From: UBA583 sp964429995
GTDB lineage: Archaea > Nanobdellota > Nanobdellia > Woesearchaeales > UBA583
Length of the DNA stretch: 64,000 nucleotides
Direction of reading: 5' to 3'
Assembly: GCA_964429995.1 (NCBI GenBank)
Contig: CAYSDY010000001.1
Span: forward strand, 186,001 to 250,000
The notes beneath the pieces are model-generated. The model was given only the letters and a program-made list of their open reading frames with translations, did not search any database and was not told the origin of the DNA. Positions 8,336-17,543 of this stretch are shown piece after piece (position 1 is the stretch's first letter; every line of letters starts with the position of its first letter). The position numbers and the translations under genes are program-made.

Positions 8336-9421
8336 TTACCTTGTAACATTGTAGCTTTGTATTTTTTCAAGTAATGATTTTGCATATTTGTCTTGGCTAA
8401 AGTGTTTTCTTACAGGTTCTAACATGCTATCAATTTCTCTTGCTGTTGCATTTTTTAAATCAAGTGATTTTAGATTTAACGATTTGAAATCATCCTCTAA
8501 TTTTTCGTAAGAAGTATATGTAACATTTCCTCCATATTTTTCAGGTCTTTCTATTTTTATACATTTTTTTAGAGGAAATATTATGTGTTGAACATAATCT
8601 AGTACTGGATTGTTTTCTACTTGACCATCAACAGAATGTGCTTTTTTAAATTTTCTTAAAATATCTTCACTTGAATCTGTCATAAATATTGCTGTGTCTG
8701 GTTTGGATTTACTCATTTTCATCGCTATTTTTCTATCTATCCCTTCTAAATCTGTTTCTATTTTTGAAAGACTTAATAACATATGGTGGTGCAAACATAC
8801 TGGTTTTCTAAAACCCATTTTGGGAAATATATCTCTTGCAAGCATGTTCACCTTTCTTTGATCCAAACCTAACTGAGCTATATCAGCCTTAAGATATATT
8901 ATATCTGTTGCCTGCATTAATGGATATAATATCTGACTTGCAGGATTTGAAACATTGTCTTCTCTTCCCATTATCTGTCCACACTTTAAAACTCTTGAAA
9001 CTGTTGCATTTGTTGATAATTGTAATAAAGTTCCCCAATAATCCGGATTTTTAACTAAATCAGATGACCACACAAAATTTACTTTATCTAAATTCATCCC
9101 TACTGATTTCCATATTTCTATAAAATATTTTCCAACTTCACGAATTTTATCTATATCACCCCCCATTTTGTTGTTGATTTTTCCATGCCAATCAGCAACA
9201 AACATGGTATATGTTATGCCTACTGATGCTAATCTGTTAACATTTGCAGCTTTTAGCAGACCTTGAGCAATGTGCATTTGCCCAGAGGGTTCAAATCCAT
9301 CGTATGCGATTATATCTCTTCCTGTTTTTTCTTGTTCATTGAAAAGTTCTCGTAATTCTTCTTCCCCTATAAACTCTTCTCCTACTTCTTTAACTATTGC
9401 TATTTTTTCATCTATATTCAT
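8336..9421 (-). CDS. tyrS: Tyrosyl-tRNA synthetase, archaeal/eukaryotic type
   Basis: The enzyme charges tRNA-Tyr with tyrosine. The 361-residue class I product has the HIGH-type motif HIAQG preceded by DGFEPSGQ, the tyrosine-pocket phrase QATDIIYLKADIAQLGLDQRK and the KMSKS loop (KMSKSKPDTAIFM). Length and the KMSKSKP..AI..TD signature match archaeal TyrRS, not the longer bacterial form with an S4 domain. A TATA-like run (TTTTTATAAATTT as read on the plus strand, 9446-9458) is centred 28-30 bp before the ATG at 9421, so the transcript may be leaderless. Confidence 0.95.
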   Translation of the reverse strand: MNIDEKIAIVKEVGEEFIGEEELRELFNEQEKTGRDIIAYDGFEPSGQMHIAQGLLKAANVNRLASVGITYTMFVADWHGKINNKMGGDIDKIREVGKYFIEIWKSVGMNLDKVNFVWSSDLVKNPDYWGTLLQLSTNATVSRVLKCGQIMGREDNVSNPASQILYPLMQATDIIYLKADIAQLGLDQRKVNMLARDIFPKMGFRKPVCLHHHMLLSLSKIETDLEGIDRKIAMKMSKSKPDTAIFMTDSSEDILRKFKKAHSVDGQVENNPVLDYVQHIIFPLKKCIKIERPEKYGGNVTYTSYEKLEDDFKSLNLKSLDLKNATAREIDSMLEPVRKHFSQDKYAKSLLEKIQSYNVTR

Positions 9422-9445
9422 AATAAAATATTCTATTATTTGCTA

Positions 9446-9458
9446 TTTTTATAAATTT
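9446..9458 (-). promoter_or_regulatory. TATA-like box of tyrS
   Basis: On the minus strand this reads AAATTTATAAAAA, centred about 30 bp before the tyrS ATG, the spacing expected for a leaderless archaeal promoter. Confidence 0.45.
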
Positions 9459-9554
9459 ATTCAATTTAAATAAAGCTTTGCTATTTTTAGAGTTATAAAA
9501 TTATAAAACAGAATGTTTTGTTGTTTTTGTAAAGATTGCCTTAATATCAAAACA

Positions 9555-9562
9555 TTTTTAAA
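9555..9562 (+). promoter_or_regulatory. TATA-like box of pyrH
   Basis: TTTTTAAA is centred 28 bp before the ATG at 9586. It favours that ATG over the TTG one codon upstream. Confidence 0.45.
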
Positions 9563-9585
9563 GCTTGTTTTTTATATGTTAATTG

Positions 9586-10272
9586 ATGGGATTATATGTC
9601 ATTTCTGTTGGTGGTTCTTTAATAGTTCCAGAAGATATTGATACGCATTTTTTATCTATTTTCAAACAATTTATCATAAAGAGAATAGAAAAAGGCGATA
9701 GGTTTATTTTGGTTGCAGGTGGTGGAAAAACTGCAAGAAAATATCAAATGGCTGCAGGCGAAGTAAGCGGACTTGATGATGAGGAAAAAGATTGGCTTGG
9801 AATACATTCAACAAGGCTGAATGCACACCTGTTAAGAACAGTTTTCAAACTACATGCAAACCCTATTGTAATAAAAGATTTTGATAAACAAACTGATATT
9901 GTATTTAATGAAAAAATTCTCGTTGGAGCTGGATGGAAACCTGGATGGTCTACAGATTATATAGCTGTTCTTCTTGCAGAAAAATATGGTGCTAATACTA
10001 TAATTAACCTTTCTAATATAGATTATGTTTATTCGGATGATCCAAAATTAAATCCAGATGCTAAAAAATATGAAAGAATAAAATGGTCCGATTTTATATC
10101 AATTGTAGGTGATAAATGGGATCCTGGACTTTCTGCACCATTTGACCCTATAGCAAGTAAAAGAGCAAATAAAAATAATTACAAAGTTGCAATACTTAAC
10201 GGGAAAAATCTTGAGAATCTTAATAATTATCTTAACGGGAAAAAGTTTGAAGGAACCTTAATAAGCAACTAA
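9586..10272 (+). CDS. pyrH: UMP kinase, archaeal type
   Basis: This amino-acid-kinase-fold enzyme makes UDP from UMP in pyrimidine synthesis. The 228-residue product begins with the glycine-rich strand VISVGGSLIVP, has the second glycine loop VAGGGKTARKYQ, the family phrase STRLNAHLLR and a C-terminal nucleotide-binding part with WDPGLSAPFDPIASKRA and GKKFEGTLI. The archaeal UMP kinase pattern is followed throughout. The start could be TTG 9583 or ATG 9586; the ATG is chosen because it is the stronger codon and matches the TATA spacing. It converges with the rluA-like gene 20 bases downstream. Confidence 0.9.
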   Translation: MGLYVISVGGSLIVPEDIDTHFLSIFKQFIIKRIEKGDRFILVAGGGKTARKYQMAAGEVSGLDDEEKDWLGIHSTRLNAHLLRTVFKLHANPIVIKDFDKQTDIVFNEKILVGAGWKPGWSTDYIAVLLAEKYGANTIINLSNIDYVYSDDPKLNPDAKKYERIKWSDFISIVGDKWDPGLSAPFDPIASKRANKNNYKVAILNGKNLENLNNYLNGKKFEGTLISN

Positions 10273-10292
10273 ACTTATAAAAATTAGATAAA

Positions 10293-11243
10293 TTATAAAA
10301 TTTTATTTATTTTTTTTAATGTATTTTCTAAATCTTGTGTCAATCTTGCACAAAATGAATTTTTTTTTCCATTATATGAAAATTCTATATGTTCTGCATG
10401 AAGGAATTGCCTATTTAATAAATCAGCGAACATGGTATTTACTACACTATTCCCATACATTGAATCCATTACAACTGGATGCCCTAAAAATTTCATGTGG
10501 CATCTAATTTGATGTGTTATGCCTGTTTTTATGTTCACCTTTACCAAAGAAAATTGTTCGTTTTTATATTCATATTCTCCAATTACATCGTATTCTGATA
10601 TTGAAAGTTTACTATCCTTTTCTGATTTTGAACATATCCGCATTTTTTCTCTGCTACCTTGAGGATTTTTTAACATGTACTGTTCAATTCTACCTTTTTT
10701 ATTCTCAAAAATTCCACAACAAAGACATATGTATTGTTTTATTATGTCTTTATCTCTAAATATTCTGTTTAGCTCTCGTAATGCATTTATGTTTTTTGCT
10801 ATTACTATGCAACCTGATGTATCCTTATCAAGTCTGTGAGCATGAAAATATTCGAAATCGGTGTTGTCTTTTATATGTTGTTTATACCATGCAAGATGAA
10901 GAGATATAGAAATATTTTCTTCTTGACTTCCCTGAACAACAATTCCTGATGTTTTGTTAAATACTGCAAAATCCTGATTATCAAATATACATTCTAAACC
11001 TAGATTCTGTGCATTTTTTTGATACTTTACTTTCTCGTTTATTTGAATATCATCAAGCCATATCTTTATTATATCACCAGATCTTAATACATCATCCTGT
11101 TTTATTTTTTTTTTGTTTAATGTTATCCTTTTTTCCTTAATTAGAGTTATTATTTTATAAAAAGGGACATCAAGTTTTTTTTTTAGAAAATTTTTAGGCT
11201 TTAATCCATCATCTTCACTACTTATGATTATTTCTTTAGGCAT
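10293..11243 (-). CDS. RluA-family pseudouridine synthase with S4 domain
   Basis: Enzymes of this family isomerise uridine to pseudouridine in rRNA or tRNA. The 316-residue product has an N-terminal S4 RNA-binding domain (about residues 10-65) and the RluA catalytic domain with the signature HAHRLDKDTSG, whose first Asp after RL is the catalytic residue, plus the later TGITHQIRCHMKFLGHP motif. S4-plus-RluA architecture is typical of bacteria (RluC/RluD type), so this is probably an acquired gene. The RNA target cannot be told from the sequence. A truncated copy of the dispersed repeat lies just upstream, at 11287. Confidence 0.9.
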   Translation of the reverse strand: MPKEIIISSEDDGLKPKNFLKKKLDVPFYKIITLIKEKRITLNKKKIKQDDVLRSGDIIKIWLDDIQINEKVKYQKNAQNLGLECIFDNQDFAVFNKTSGIVVQGSQEENISISLHLAWYKQHIKDNTDFEYFHAHRLDKDTSGCIVIAKNINALRELNRIFRDKDIIKQYICLCCGIFENKKGRIEQYMLKNPQGSREKMRICSKSEKDSKLSISEYDVIGEYEYKNEQFSLVKVNIKTGITHQIRCHMKFLGHPVVMDSMYGNSVVNTMFADLLNRQFLHAEHIEFSYNGKKNSFCARLTQDLENTLKKINKIL

Positions 11244-11286
11244 TTGTAAATATTTAGAAACTGTGATGATTTAAAACTGTTTTGTA

Positions 11287-11323
11287 TATTGAGAATTTTA
11301 AAAAAAACTTGTTTTTCGTAAGT
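11287..11323 (+). repeat. Dispersed intergenic repeat, truncated copy B
   Basis: Only the left end is present: TATTGAGAATTTT, a run of A, then a small hairpin AACTT/AAGTT. It lies between the rluA-like start and the end of the nucleotidyltransferase gene. Confidence 0.45.
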
Positions 11324-11329
11324 TATCTA

Positions 11330-12130
11330 TTATTTAATAGAAATAATTTCATCATTAATCATCTGATTAAAAAATCTAATTGTTTCTTCTGATTCTTTTT
11401 TTAAAAGATCGAATTGTTCTCCTGTAATTTTTTTATGTTTATGCTCTATTTCTTTTGCAAGTTCATACATGTCTTTTATTCTTTTAATATGTATTTTTAT
11501 TTTTTTATCACTGAATTTTTCATTCATAAGATCTGGAATTTGTTTTGGTGATACTACTTCTATATTTTTTAACATTAAAATTGCATAAGATATATCTATC
11601 AAAGAATAATAAAGATCTAAGACTGCAAGTTCTATATGTGAGTCAATTTTTTCAATTACTTTAAGAGCCCTATAAGAATAATTAAGAATACTTTCTCTTG
11701 TTGATTTAATTTTTCCCATTTCAAGCAAATACTGCATTGGCTCAATTATTCCTCTGTCAAATATTGGGTAACCTGTTCTTAATATGTTTATTATTAACGG
11801 GTCTCCATTTCTGCTCATATCCCAAAATTCGCTCATGTTCACATTTAAAACATGTATTTTGGAAGAACTGTTATTTATTATGTTCTTTAAAACAAGATGG
11901 TATGCTTCTCTTATGTCATCTGCTACAAAAACAGAAATATTATCCAAAACAACCATTATATCTATGTCAGAATTTTTGCTTACGCTGTCATCATTATTAC
12001 TGTTTGAACCAAAAATAACAACCGCTTTTATAAATTCTTTCATCTCAAGAATAACTTTTTTTGAGAACTCTCTTGCTATCTGTAAATTCTTTACATGAAA
12101 ATTCTCACTATTATTTTTTGCTATAACCAT
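11330..12130 (-). CDS. Nucleotidyltransferase-domain protein (MNT type) with helical C-terminus
   Basis: The N-terminal part of this 266-residue protein has the pol-beta-type nucleotidyltransferase signature: VVIFGSNSNNDD, then SDIDIMVVLDN, giving the G-S and D-x-D metal-binding motifs. The C-terminal half (about 150-260) is helical, with a stretch around AVLDLYYSLIDISYAILML that resembles HEPN-like domains, though no R-x4-H RNase motif is visible. MNT and HEPN proteins often form toxin-antitoxin pairs, but here both parts are in one chain and no partner toxin is seen. Its start lies four bases from the end of the upstream coiled-coil gene, so the two are probably one operon. Exact substrate unknown. 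Confidence 0.7.
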   Translation of the reverse strand: MVIAKNNSENFHVKNLQIAREFSKKVILEMKEFIKAVVIFGSNSNNDDSVSKNSDIDIMVVLDNISVFVADDIREAYHLVLKNIINNSSSKIHVLNVNMSEFWDMSRNGDPLIINILRTGYPIFDRGIIEPMQYLLEMGKIKSTRESILNYSYRALKVIEKIDSHIELAVLDLYYSLIDISYAILMLKNIEVVSPKQIPDLMNEKFSDKKIKIHIKRIKDMYELAKEIEHKHKKITGEQFDLLKKESEETIRFFNQMINDEIISIK

Positions 12131-12134
12131 TTTC

Positions 12135-12719
12135 TTATTTTTTTACGAATTGTAATTCAAGAGATGAAAGTTCTTCTATTGTCATTATAAGTTTTCTACT
12201 TATCTCTTTTATGCTTTGTATTTCTAAGTCTTTTTGCAGAAGTTGTTTTTGAAGAATTCTTATTTCAGATTCTATGTTCTTGTTTTGAAGTTTTAATTCT
12301 TTTATCTCCGTGTTGTTTTTATCTTTTAAATCTTTTAAATCTGCCTTGGTTTTTTCCTTTGCTGTTTTCAATTCAAGTTTGTTTTTTTTTATTTGATCAA
12401 GAGATTTATCAATATTAACATTTATTCTGGATGTTTTATCTATTTCATCTTTTAAAGCCTTTATCTCTGATTTTATTTCTCTTATCTCTGATTTTGTATA
12501 TGATTCTAATTTTTCAAAATCACCATCTTTCTGCAAACTCTGAACGTTATGCAAAAGTTTTATAGAAATTTCCTCTACTTTATGTGATAGAATAGAATAT
12601 TTTTCAAGAAATCTGTGTTCATTATCATTTATTTTTTCATACAAATCATTCATCTCTGTTTTTACTCTACCAAAGGCATCACGTATCTTTTGAAACTCAT
12701 ATTTTAAATCCATAATCAT
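12135..12719 (-). CDS. Coiled-coil protein of unknown function
   Basis: This 194-residue protein is almost entirely predicted coiled coil: charged heptads run from about residue 5 to 185 (for example KSEIREIKSEIKALKDEIDK and TKADLKDLKDKNNTEIKELK). There is no signal peptide or membrane segment. It is followed four bases later by the nucleotidyltransferase gene, so the two products may act together. A second ATG two codons in is an equally good start. Confidence 0.65.
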   Translation of the reverse strand: MIMDLKYEFQKIRDAFGRVKTEMNDLYEKINDNEHRFLEKYSILSHKVEEISIKLLHNVQSLQKDGDFEKLESYTKSEIREIKSEIKALKDEIDKTSRINVNIDKSLDQIKKNKLELKTAKEKTKADLKDLKDKNNTEIKELKLQNKNIESEIRILQKQLLQKDLEIQSIKEISRKLIMTIEELSSLELQFVKK

Positions 12720-12785
12720 TATTATTCAAATTCTTTTTTATAATTATTTTTTTTATTATTTAGTAGTTAAATAAAAATATTTTTA

Positions 12786-14594
12786 TTATTCTCTTAATTT
12801 TACATGAATTTCTCTTAATTGTTTTTCATCTACTGGTGATGGAGAATGTGTTAGTGGACAATATCCAACTTTATTTTTTGGAAATGCTATGACTTCTCTT
12901 ATCGATTTTTTATCCTCTAAAAGCATTATTATTCTGTCAAGACCAAAAGCTAATCCTCTATGGAATGGAGCACCATAATTATAAGCTTTTATGAACCATC
13001 CAAATTGTAAATCTATGTCTTCTTGTTTAAGCTTTAATATTGTAAATATTTTTTCCTGCAATTTGGGAATGTTAATCCTTTGAGCTCCAGAACATATTTC
13101 AATGCCATTTAATGCTATATCATAACAATCTCCTTTTAATGATAATAACTCCTCTTTAAATTTTATCACATCGTTATCAGTATTAATGTTTTTCATTATG
13201 AATTCAACTGCTTCTTTATTTGGCATTGTAAATGGTGAATGTTCTGCATCAAGCCTGTTTTCTTCTTCATTGAACTGGAATAATGGAAAATCGCATATCC
13301 ATGTAAAACATAATTTATCTTTATCAATTAAGCCGTATTTATCTGCCAAAAATCTTCTTAGTCCATCTAATATATCATTTGTATGTTTTGGTGTATCTGC
13401 TATAAAGAATAAAAGATCTCCACTTTGTGCAGATAACCTCTCTTTTATTGTTTCTAGTTCTTTTGTTGTAAAAAATTTTGAAATTGAACTTTCAATTGTG
13501 TTATCTTGTAAAACTTTCATCCATGCAAGTCCTTTTGATCCTAACTCTTTTGAATAATCAATAAGTCTGTCTATCTCATTTCTTGACATTAATGATTGTC
13601 CATTGTTTAAATTAAAACCTTTAATAAGACCTCCCTGTTTTGCAACATTTTTAAATACTGAAAATTCGCAATCATTAGCAATATCTGTAAAATTAACAAG
13701 CTCCATGCCTTTAATTCTTAAATCTGGCTTATCAGATCCATATTTATTTAGTGCTTCTAAATATGTCATTGCTGTAAAATCATTATGATCTATTGTTTGA
13801 TTATATACCTTTAATCCATCTATAAGAACATCTTGTGCTAATCTTTTAAATTCATCAAATTCTAAAAAAGAAACTTCCATATCTATTTGTGTAAATTCTA
13901 ATTGCCTATCTTTTCTTGAATCTTCATCCCTAAAGCACTTAACTATTTGGTAATATTTTTCAAAACCTGCAACCATTAATAGCTGTTTAAAAAGTTGTGG
14001 AGATTGAGGCAAGGCATAAAAACTACCTTTGTGTTTTCTTGAAGGAACTAACAAATCTCTTGCACCTTCTGGAGTTGATTTTGTAAGAATTGGTGTATCC
14101 ATTTCAATAAAATCCTTATTATTTAAACAATTTCTTACTGCTGTTATGAACTTGTGTCTTCTCATAAAGGTTTGTTGCATTTGTGGCCTTCTTAAATCCA
14201 AATATCTGTATTCTAATCTAAGATCCTCACTAACATCTTTAAAGTGATCTTCGTCAAGATCAAAAGGCAAAACATCTGATTCGTTTATAACCGAAAAATC
14301 ATCAACTAATACCTCAACTTCTCCTGTTGTATGTTTTTCGTTTGTGCTTCCTTCTGGTCTTTGTTCAACTCTACCTTTTATGTGTATTAAAAATTCTCTT
14401 CTCATCGAATCAACTAAACTGAAATCTTTAGTTGTCTGCGGATCAAAAACTATCTGAGTTATACCATATCTATCTCTTAAATCTATAAACTTCTTTCCAC
14501 CATGGTCTCTTAATCTTTGAGCCCAGCCTATCAATTCTACATTGCTATTTACATCATTAATTCTTAATTCTCCGCAATTATGTGTTCTTATCAT
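12786..14594 (-). CDS. aspS: Aspartyl-tRNA synthetase, bacterial type with GAD domain
   Basis: This class II synthetase charges tRNA-Asp and, if non-discriminating, also tRNA-Asn. The 602-residue length, the OB-fold N-terminus (ELIGWAQRLRDHGGKKFIDL), motif 2 (FRDEDSRKDRQLEFTQID), a GAD insertion (about residues 285-400) and motif 3 (GLAFGLDRIIMLL) are those of the bacterial enzyme; archaeal AspRS is about 430 residues and lacks GAD. The usual APPHGG before motif 3 reads APFHRG. Lateral gain is the simplest explanation. With the GatA gene at 56772 it raises the possibility of Asn-tRNA made by transamidation. Confidence 0.95.
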   Translation of the reverse strand: MIRTHNCGELRINDVNSNVELIGWAQRLRDHGGKKFIDLRDRYGITQIVFDPQTTKDFSLVDSMRREFLIHIKGRVEQRPEGSTNEKHTTGEVEVLVDDFSVINESDVLPFDLDEDHFKDVSEDLRLEYRYLDLRRPQMQQTFMRRHKFITAVRNCLNNKDFIEMDTPILTKSTPEGARDLLVPSRKHKGSFYALPQSPQLFKQLLMVAGFEKYYQIVKCFRDEDSRKDRQLEFTQIDMEVSFLEFDEFKRLAQDVLIDGLKVYNQTIDHNDFTAMTYLEALNKYGSDKPDLRIKGMELVNFTDIANDCEFSVFKNVAKQGGLIKGFNLNNGQSLMSRNEIDRLIDYSKELGSKGLAWMKVLQDNTIESSISKFFTTKELETIKERLSAQSGDLLFFIADTPKHTNDILDGLRRFLADKYGLIDKDKLCFTWICDFPLFQFNEEENRLDAEHSPFTMPNKEAVEFIMKNINTDNDVIKFKEELLSLKGDCYDIALNGIEICSGAQRINIPKLQEKIFTILKLKQEDIDLQFGWFIKAYNYGAPFHRGLAFGLDRIIMLLEDKKSIREVIAFPKNKVGYCPLTHSPSPVDEKQLREIHVKLRE

Positions 14595-14761
14595 AAAGAC
14601 TATAAAGGTTATTTTATTTATAATATTTTGCTGTGATGCGTTTTGTTAAAGATTTTTTATAACAAATCTTTATTTTAAATTAAACATAAACCCTAAAATT
14701 TTATACTTAAAAGCAGTAGAAAAACTTGGCATTAAATCAATAAAGGAATAAGTTTAAAAAT

Positions 14762-15709
14762 ATGAAAATAAAGAACATTTGTATGAAAAAGAACAAAATG
14801 TATCAAAAAATAATAAATTCTGATTTTTTTAAAATGAATGGTGATATTATTAATGATTATTATTTTTTAAAAATATTATCTTTTTCTGAAAATATAGATC
14901 ATTTTATAGAAAAAATAAATTTATTTAAAAAAAAATTTTTAAAAATGCAAAATGGATATGTAGACAATAGAGAAACTGTTTCTTTTTGTGATTTTTATAT
15001 GATGATTTCATCGGTTTTTATAAAAAATCACATTTTTAGCAAATCACAAAAAAAATTCTTTGTAAATGAGATGAATGAAATGATAAAATATTTTAAAAAA
15101 AACTTTAATAATGATTTTCTTTTAATCTCAAATATAGGAATTTGTGAAAGGTTTAACCTTAAGGAAAATCTTACAGCACTTAAAATTGCAAATAATATGA
15201 TTTCTTTTGCAAATATAATAAATTCTTCAAAAGATTACGATTTTTTTTCTCAACTTAAGAGTAAAATTGAATTGGGAATTGAAAGATATTTTCATCAAAA
15301 TAATTTATTTGTTTATGAGTTCGATTCTTTAGGAAGGTTTATGATACTTGATTCTATCGATATATTTTACCTTTTTATTGATACTGCTGAATACGATTAT
15401 GATGATTTTAAAAATATAAATGTTAATGAAAATAATGTATCTGATTTATTTAATCATCTGCTTTTGTTAAAATATAAAAAAAAAGATAAATTTCTAAAAG
15501 AATACAAAAAATTATCCTATCTGTTTGAAATTATTCCTGAATTTGTATTTAAAGATGAAAAATCTTTTAATCTATTTAATAACATTAAAAAATCACTAAA
15601 AGTTGATATGAAAAATGTTAAAACTTCTTTTAATAAAAATGATTTCATTATAAATGAAAAATCACTAAAAATTGCATATTTTATGATATTGATAACAAAA
15701 GATGAATGA
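14762..15709 (+). CDS. Protein of unknown function
   Basis: I do not recognise this 315-residue protein. It is very rich in Phe, Asn, Lys and Ile and appears all-helical, with no signal peptide, membrane segment or metal motif. The spaced aromatic helices (for example DFYMMISSVFIKN, LTALKIANNMISFANII) recall alpha/alpha barrel proteins but nothing specific. Its last eight bases overlap the start of nth, so it is translationally coupled to a base-excision-repair enzyme. ATGs at codons 8 and 13 are alternative starts. Confidence 0.65.
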   Translation: MKIKNICMKKNKMYQKIINSDFFKMNGDIINDYYFLKILSFSENIDHFIEKINLFKKKFLKMQNGYVDNRETVSFCDFYMMISSVFIKNHIFSKSQKKFFVNEMNEMIKYFKKNFNNDFLLISNIGICERFNLKENLTALKIANNMISFANIINSSKDYDFFSQLKSKIELGIERYFHQNNLFVYEFDSLGRFMILDSIDIFYLFIDTAEYDYDDFKNINVNENNVSDLFNHLLLLKYKKKDKFLKEYKKLSYLFEIIPEFVFKDEKSFNLFNNIKKSLKVDMKNVKTSFNKNDFIINEKSLKIAYFMILITKDE

Positions 15710-16352
15710 TGCTAATAAACTTAAAAATATTTTGGATATTTTATCTAAATCAAGCATTATTGAATCTGCACCTGTTTTTCAAATGATTAGTATGCAAAAC
15801 AAAGAACCTTTTAAAATACTTATTTCTGCAATTATATCTGCAAGAAGTAGAGATAATGTGACAATAAAAGTATCAATTGATCTGTTTAAAGTCTTAAAGT
15901 TACCTTGTGATGTTTACTCTGTTTCTCAAGAAACTATTGAGAACATTATAAAACCTTGTGGTTTTTTTAGACAAAAAGCAAAAACAATAGCAAGAGTATG
16001 CAAACTTATTTGTGATGATTTTAACGGAATTATTCCTAATGATTATGACACTCTTATTAACACAAAAGGACTGGGAAGAAAGATAGTCAATATGCTTTTT
16101 AGTAATGCATTTGATAAAAATATTGTATGTGTTGACACACATGTCCACAGAATAAGCAATAGACTTGGAATAATTAACACTAAAAATGTCTTTTCCACTG
16201 AAAAATCACTTGAAAAAATCCTTTATGATGACAATGATTTTAAACGTATAAATCATCTGTTTGTTGCATTAGGACAAACAGTATGTAAACCAATAAAACC
16301 AAATTGTAATTTATGTCCTATAAATCAAATATGTAAAAAAATATTAATCTGA
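15702..16352 (+). CDS. nth: Endonuclease III-type DNA glycosylase/AP lyase
   Basis: The enzyme removes oxidised pyrimidines and nicks the AP site. The 216-residue product has the helix-hairpin-helix-GPD fold with catalytic Lys127 (GLGRKIVNML) and Asp145 (VCVDTHVHRIS). A complete C-terminal [4Fe-4S] site is present: Cys195-x6-Cys202-x2-Cys205-x5-Cys211. It overlaps the preceding unknown gene by eight bases and its 3' end overlaps the convergent pilin gene by nine. Confidence 0.93.
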   Translation: MNDANKLKNILDILSKSSIIESAPVFQMISMQNKEPFKILISAIISARSRDNVTIKVSIDLFKVLKLPCDVYSVSQETIENIIKPCGFFRQKAKTIARVCKLICDDFNGIIPNDYDTLINTKGLGRKIVNMLFSNAFDKNIVCVDTHVHRISNRLGIINTKNVFSTEKSLEKILYDDNDFKRINHLFVALGQTVCKPIKPNCNLCPINQICKKILI

Positions 16353-16880
16353 AACAAAGTCCATAGCAACATAGTCTGAATATGATTCGAACTGTAATGT
16401 TTTAACGCCTTGTGCATAATTGTATGTTGCATTATAGTAAGAAATATTGTTTATTAAATCATGATGACATGATTCCTGCTTGCTACAATTGAATCTTATG
16501 TATGGTTCTTTTGTTGTCAATATCATATCCTGGATATCACCACCTGCCATATAACTTATGTTTAAATAGTCAAAACTAACATTGACTCCATTTACTTCAT
16601 TTTTTTTATGGTGTATGCTCATATTTACTACATTATCCGGAAAATTAAATTTTACACTTAATCTGTTATTGTTGCCAAGAAAATATACTTTCTCTATGTG
16701 TTCTATCATTGATGTGCCTATGTTTTGAAGATGTTCTGAATTTAGCTTTGAACGTCCTTCGTTAAAATATGAAAAAAAAATTCCTCCCAAAATCATAACA
16801 ATAAAAAAACCTATACCAAATATCATAAGAAATTCTAAAGATGCCTGTGATTTTTCCAATGAAGATTTTAAAAAGGACAT
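16344..16880 (-). CDS. Type IV pilin-like protein with class III signal peptide
   Basis: The N-terminus has the archaeal class III pattern: charged residues, then KSQASLEFLMIFGIGFFIVM, with cleavage expected just before the hydrophobic segment that forms the filament core. The remaining 140 residues are a beta-rich head with two cysteines (FNCSKQESC) that could pair. It follows another pilin gene by 19 bases and lies at the end of the pilus operon. It could be the major or a minor subunit. The prepilin peptidase is not in the window. Confidence 0.82.
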   Translation of the reverse strand: MSFLKSSLEKSQASLEFLMIFGIGFFIVMILGGIFFSYFNEGRSKLNSEHLQNIGTSMIEHIEKVYFLGNNNRLSVKFNFPDNVVNMSIHHKKNEVNGVNVSFDYLNISYMAGGDIQDMILTTKEPYIRFNCSKQESCHHDLINNISYYNATYNYAQGVKTLQFESYSDYVAMDFVSD

Positions 16881-16899
16881 TTTTTTTAAAAAATTAGAA

Positions 16900-17427
16900 T
16901 TATTCTGTTATTGTGAGCCTTAATGGACCTGTGGTTGGAGTTGCAAGGCTTGTTTTAATATTTGTAACATTTATTGTAAATTGCCCCTCTAAAACATCTC
17001 CAAATAATAAATCATCAACTCCACATGTCATTCTAAGTATTCCTGTCTGCCCATTAAGAAAAGTAACTGGTGTTCCAGAAGCTCCTTCACTTTCTGTTTC
17101 AACATTTCTAATAGTATTACCTATGCAATCTTCTGTCGAATCGGTTCTTTTTATAACTGAATGATTTGCATCCATTGTAACTCTATTAGCACCTGTATAA
17201 GTAAAAACTATTACAACATTACCTGGACCTGGACCTGCAAGTGCAAAAGAGTCTGTTGCAGAACCACGTACATTATTGTTTAGATCTATTTTATTTGGAA
17301 GCAATGAGCCAAAATCAACAAAACTAAAGATAAGTGCACCTACGATTAAAACCACCAGAAGCATCCAACCATAGGTCATAAGAAATTCTATAGCTGCTTG
17401 TCCTTTTATTTTTTTATTAAAAACCAT
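16900..17427 (-). CDS. Type IV pilin with class III signal peptide
   Basis: The 175-residue product begins MVFNKKIKGQAAIEFLMTYG, a textbook archaeal class III signal peptide, followed by a hydrophobic helix (WMLLVVLIVGALIFSFV) and a beta-rich, Gly/Thr-rich head with two cysteines (one at EDCIG, one at MTCGVDD). It is therefore a filament subunit. It is separated from the upstream TadC gene by 116 bases with an AT-rich, TATA-like stretch near 17451-17460, so the two pilins may have their own promoter, as expected for abundant structural proteins. Confidence 0.88.
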   Translation of the reverse strand: MVFNKKIKGQAAIEFLMTYGWMLLVVLIVGALIFSFVDFGSLLPNKIDLNNNVRGSATDSFALAGPGPGNVVIVFTYTGANRVTMDANHSVIKRTDSTEDCIGNTIRNVETESEGASGTPVTFLNGQTGILRMTCGVDDLLFGDVLEGQFTINVTNIKTSLATPTTGPLRLTITE

Positions 17428-17543
17428 ATAATTTTATTATATCTATAAATATTAAATATTTTCTTTATCTCTAATAGGTTACAATTTATAAAAATCTTTT
17501 AAATATCAGCATAAAAAATAATAGAATAAATTATTTTACTTTG

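Noticed and set aside
11330..12719. MNT-HEPN toxin-antitoxin pair
   Set aside because: The second gene is a plain coiled coil and the HEPN-like part lacks the R-x4-H motif, so a toxin role is not supported.
14690..14757. Short plus-strand frame ending KAVEKLGIKSIKE before the gene at 14762
   Set aside because: It is open for only about 29 codons, without a start; that length is not unlikely by chance.
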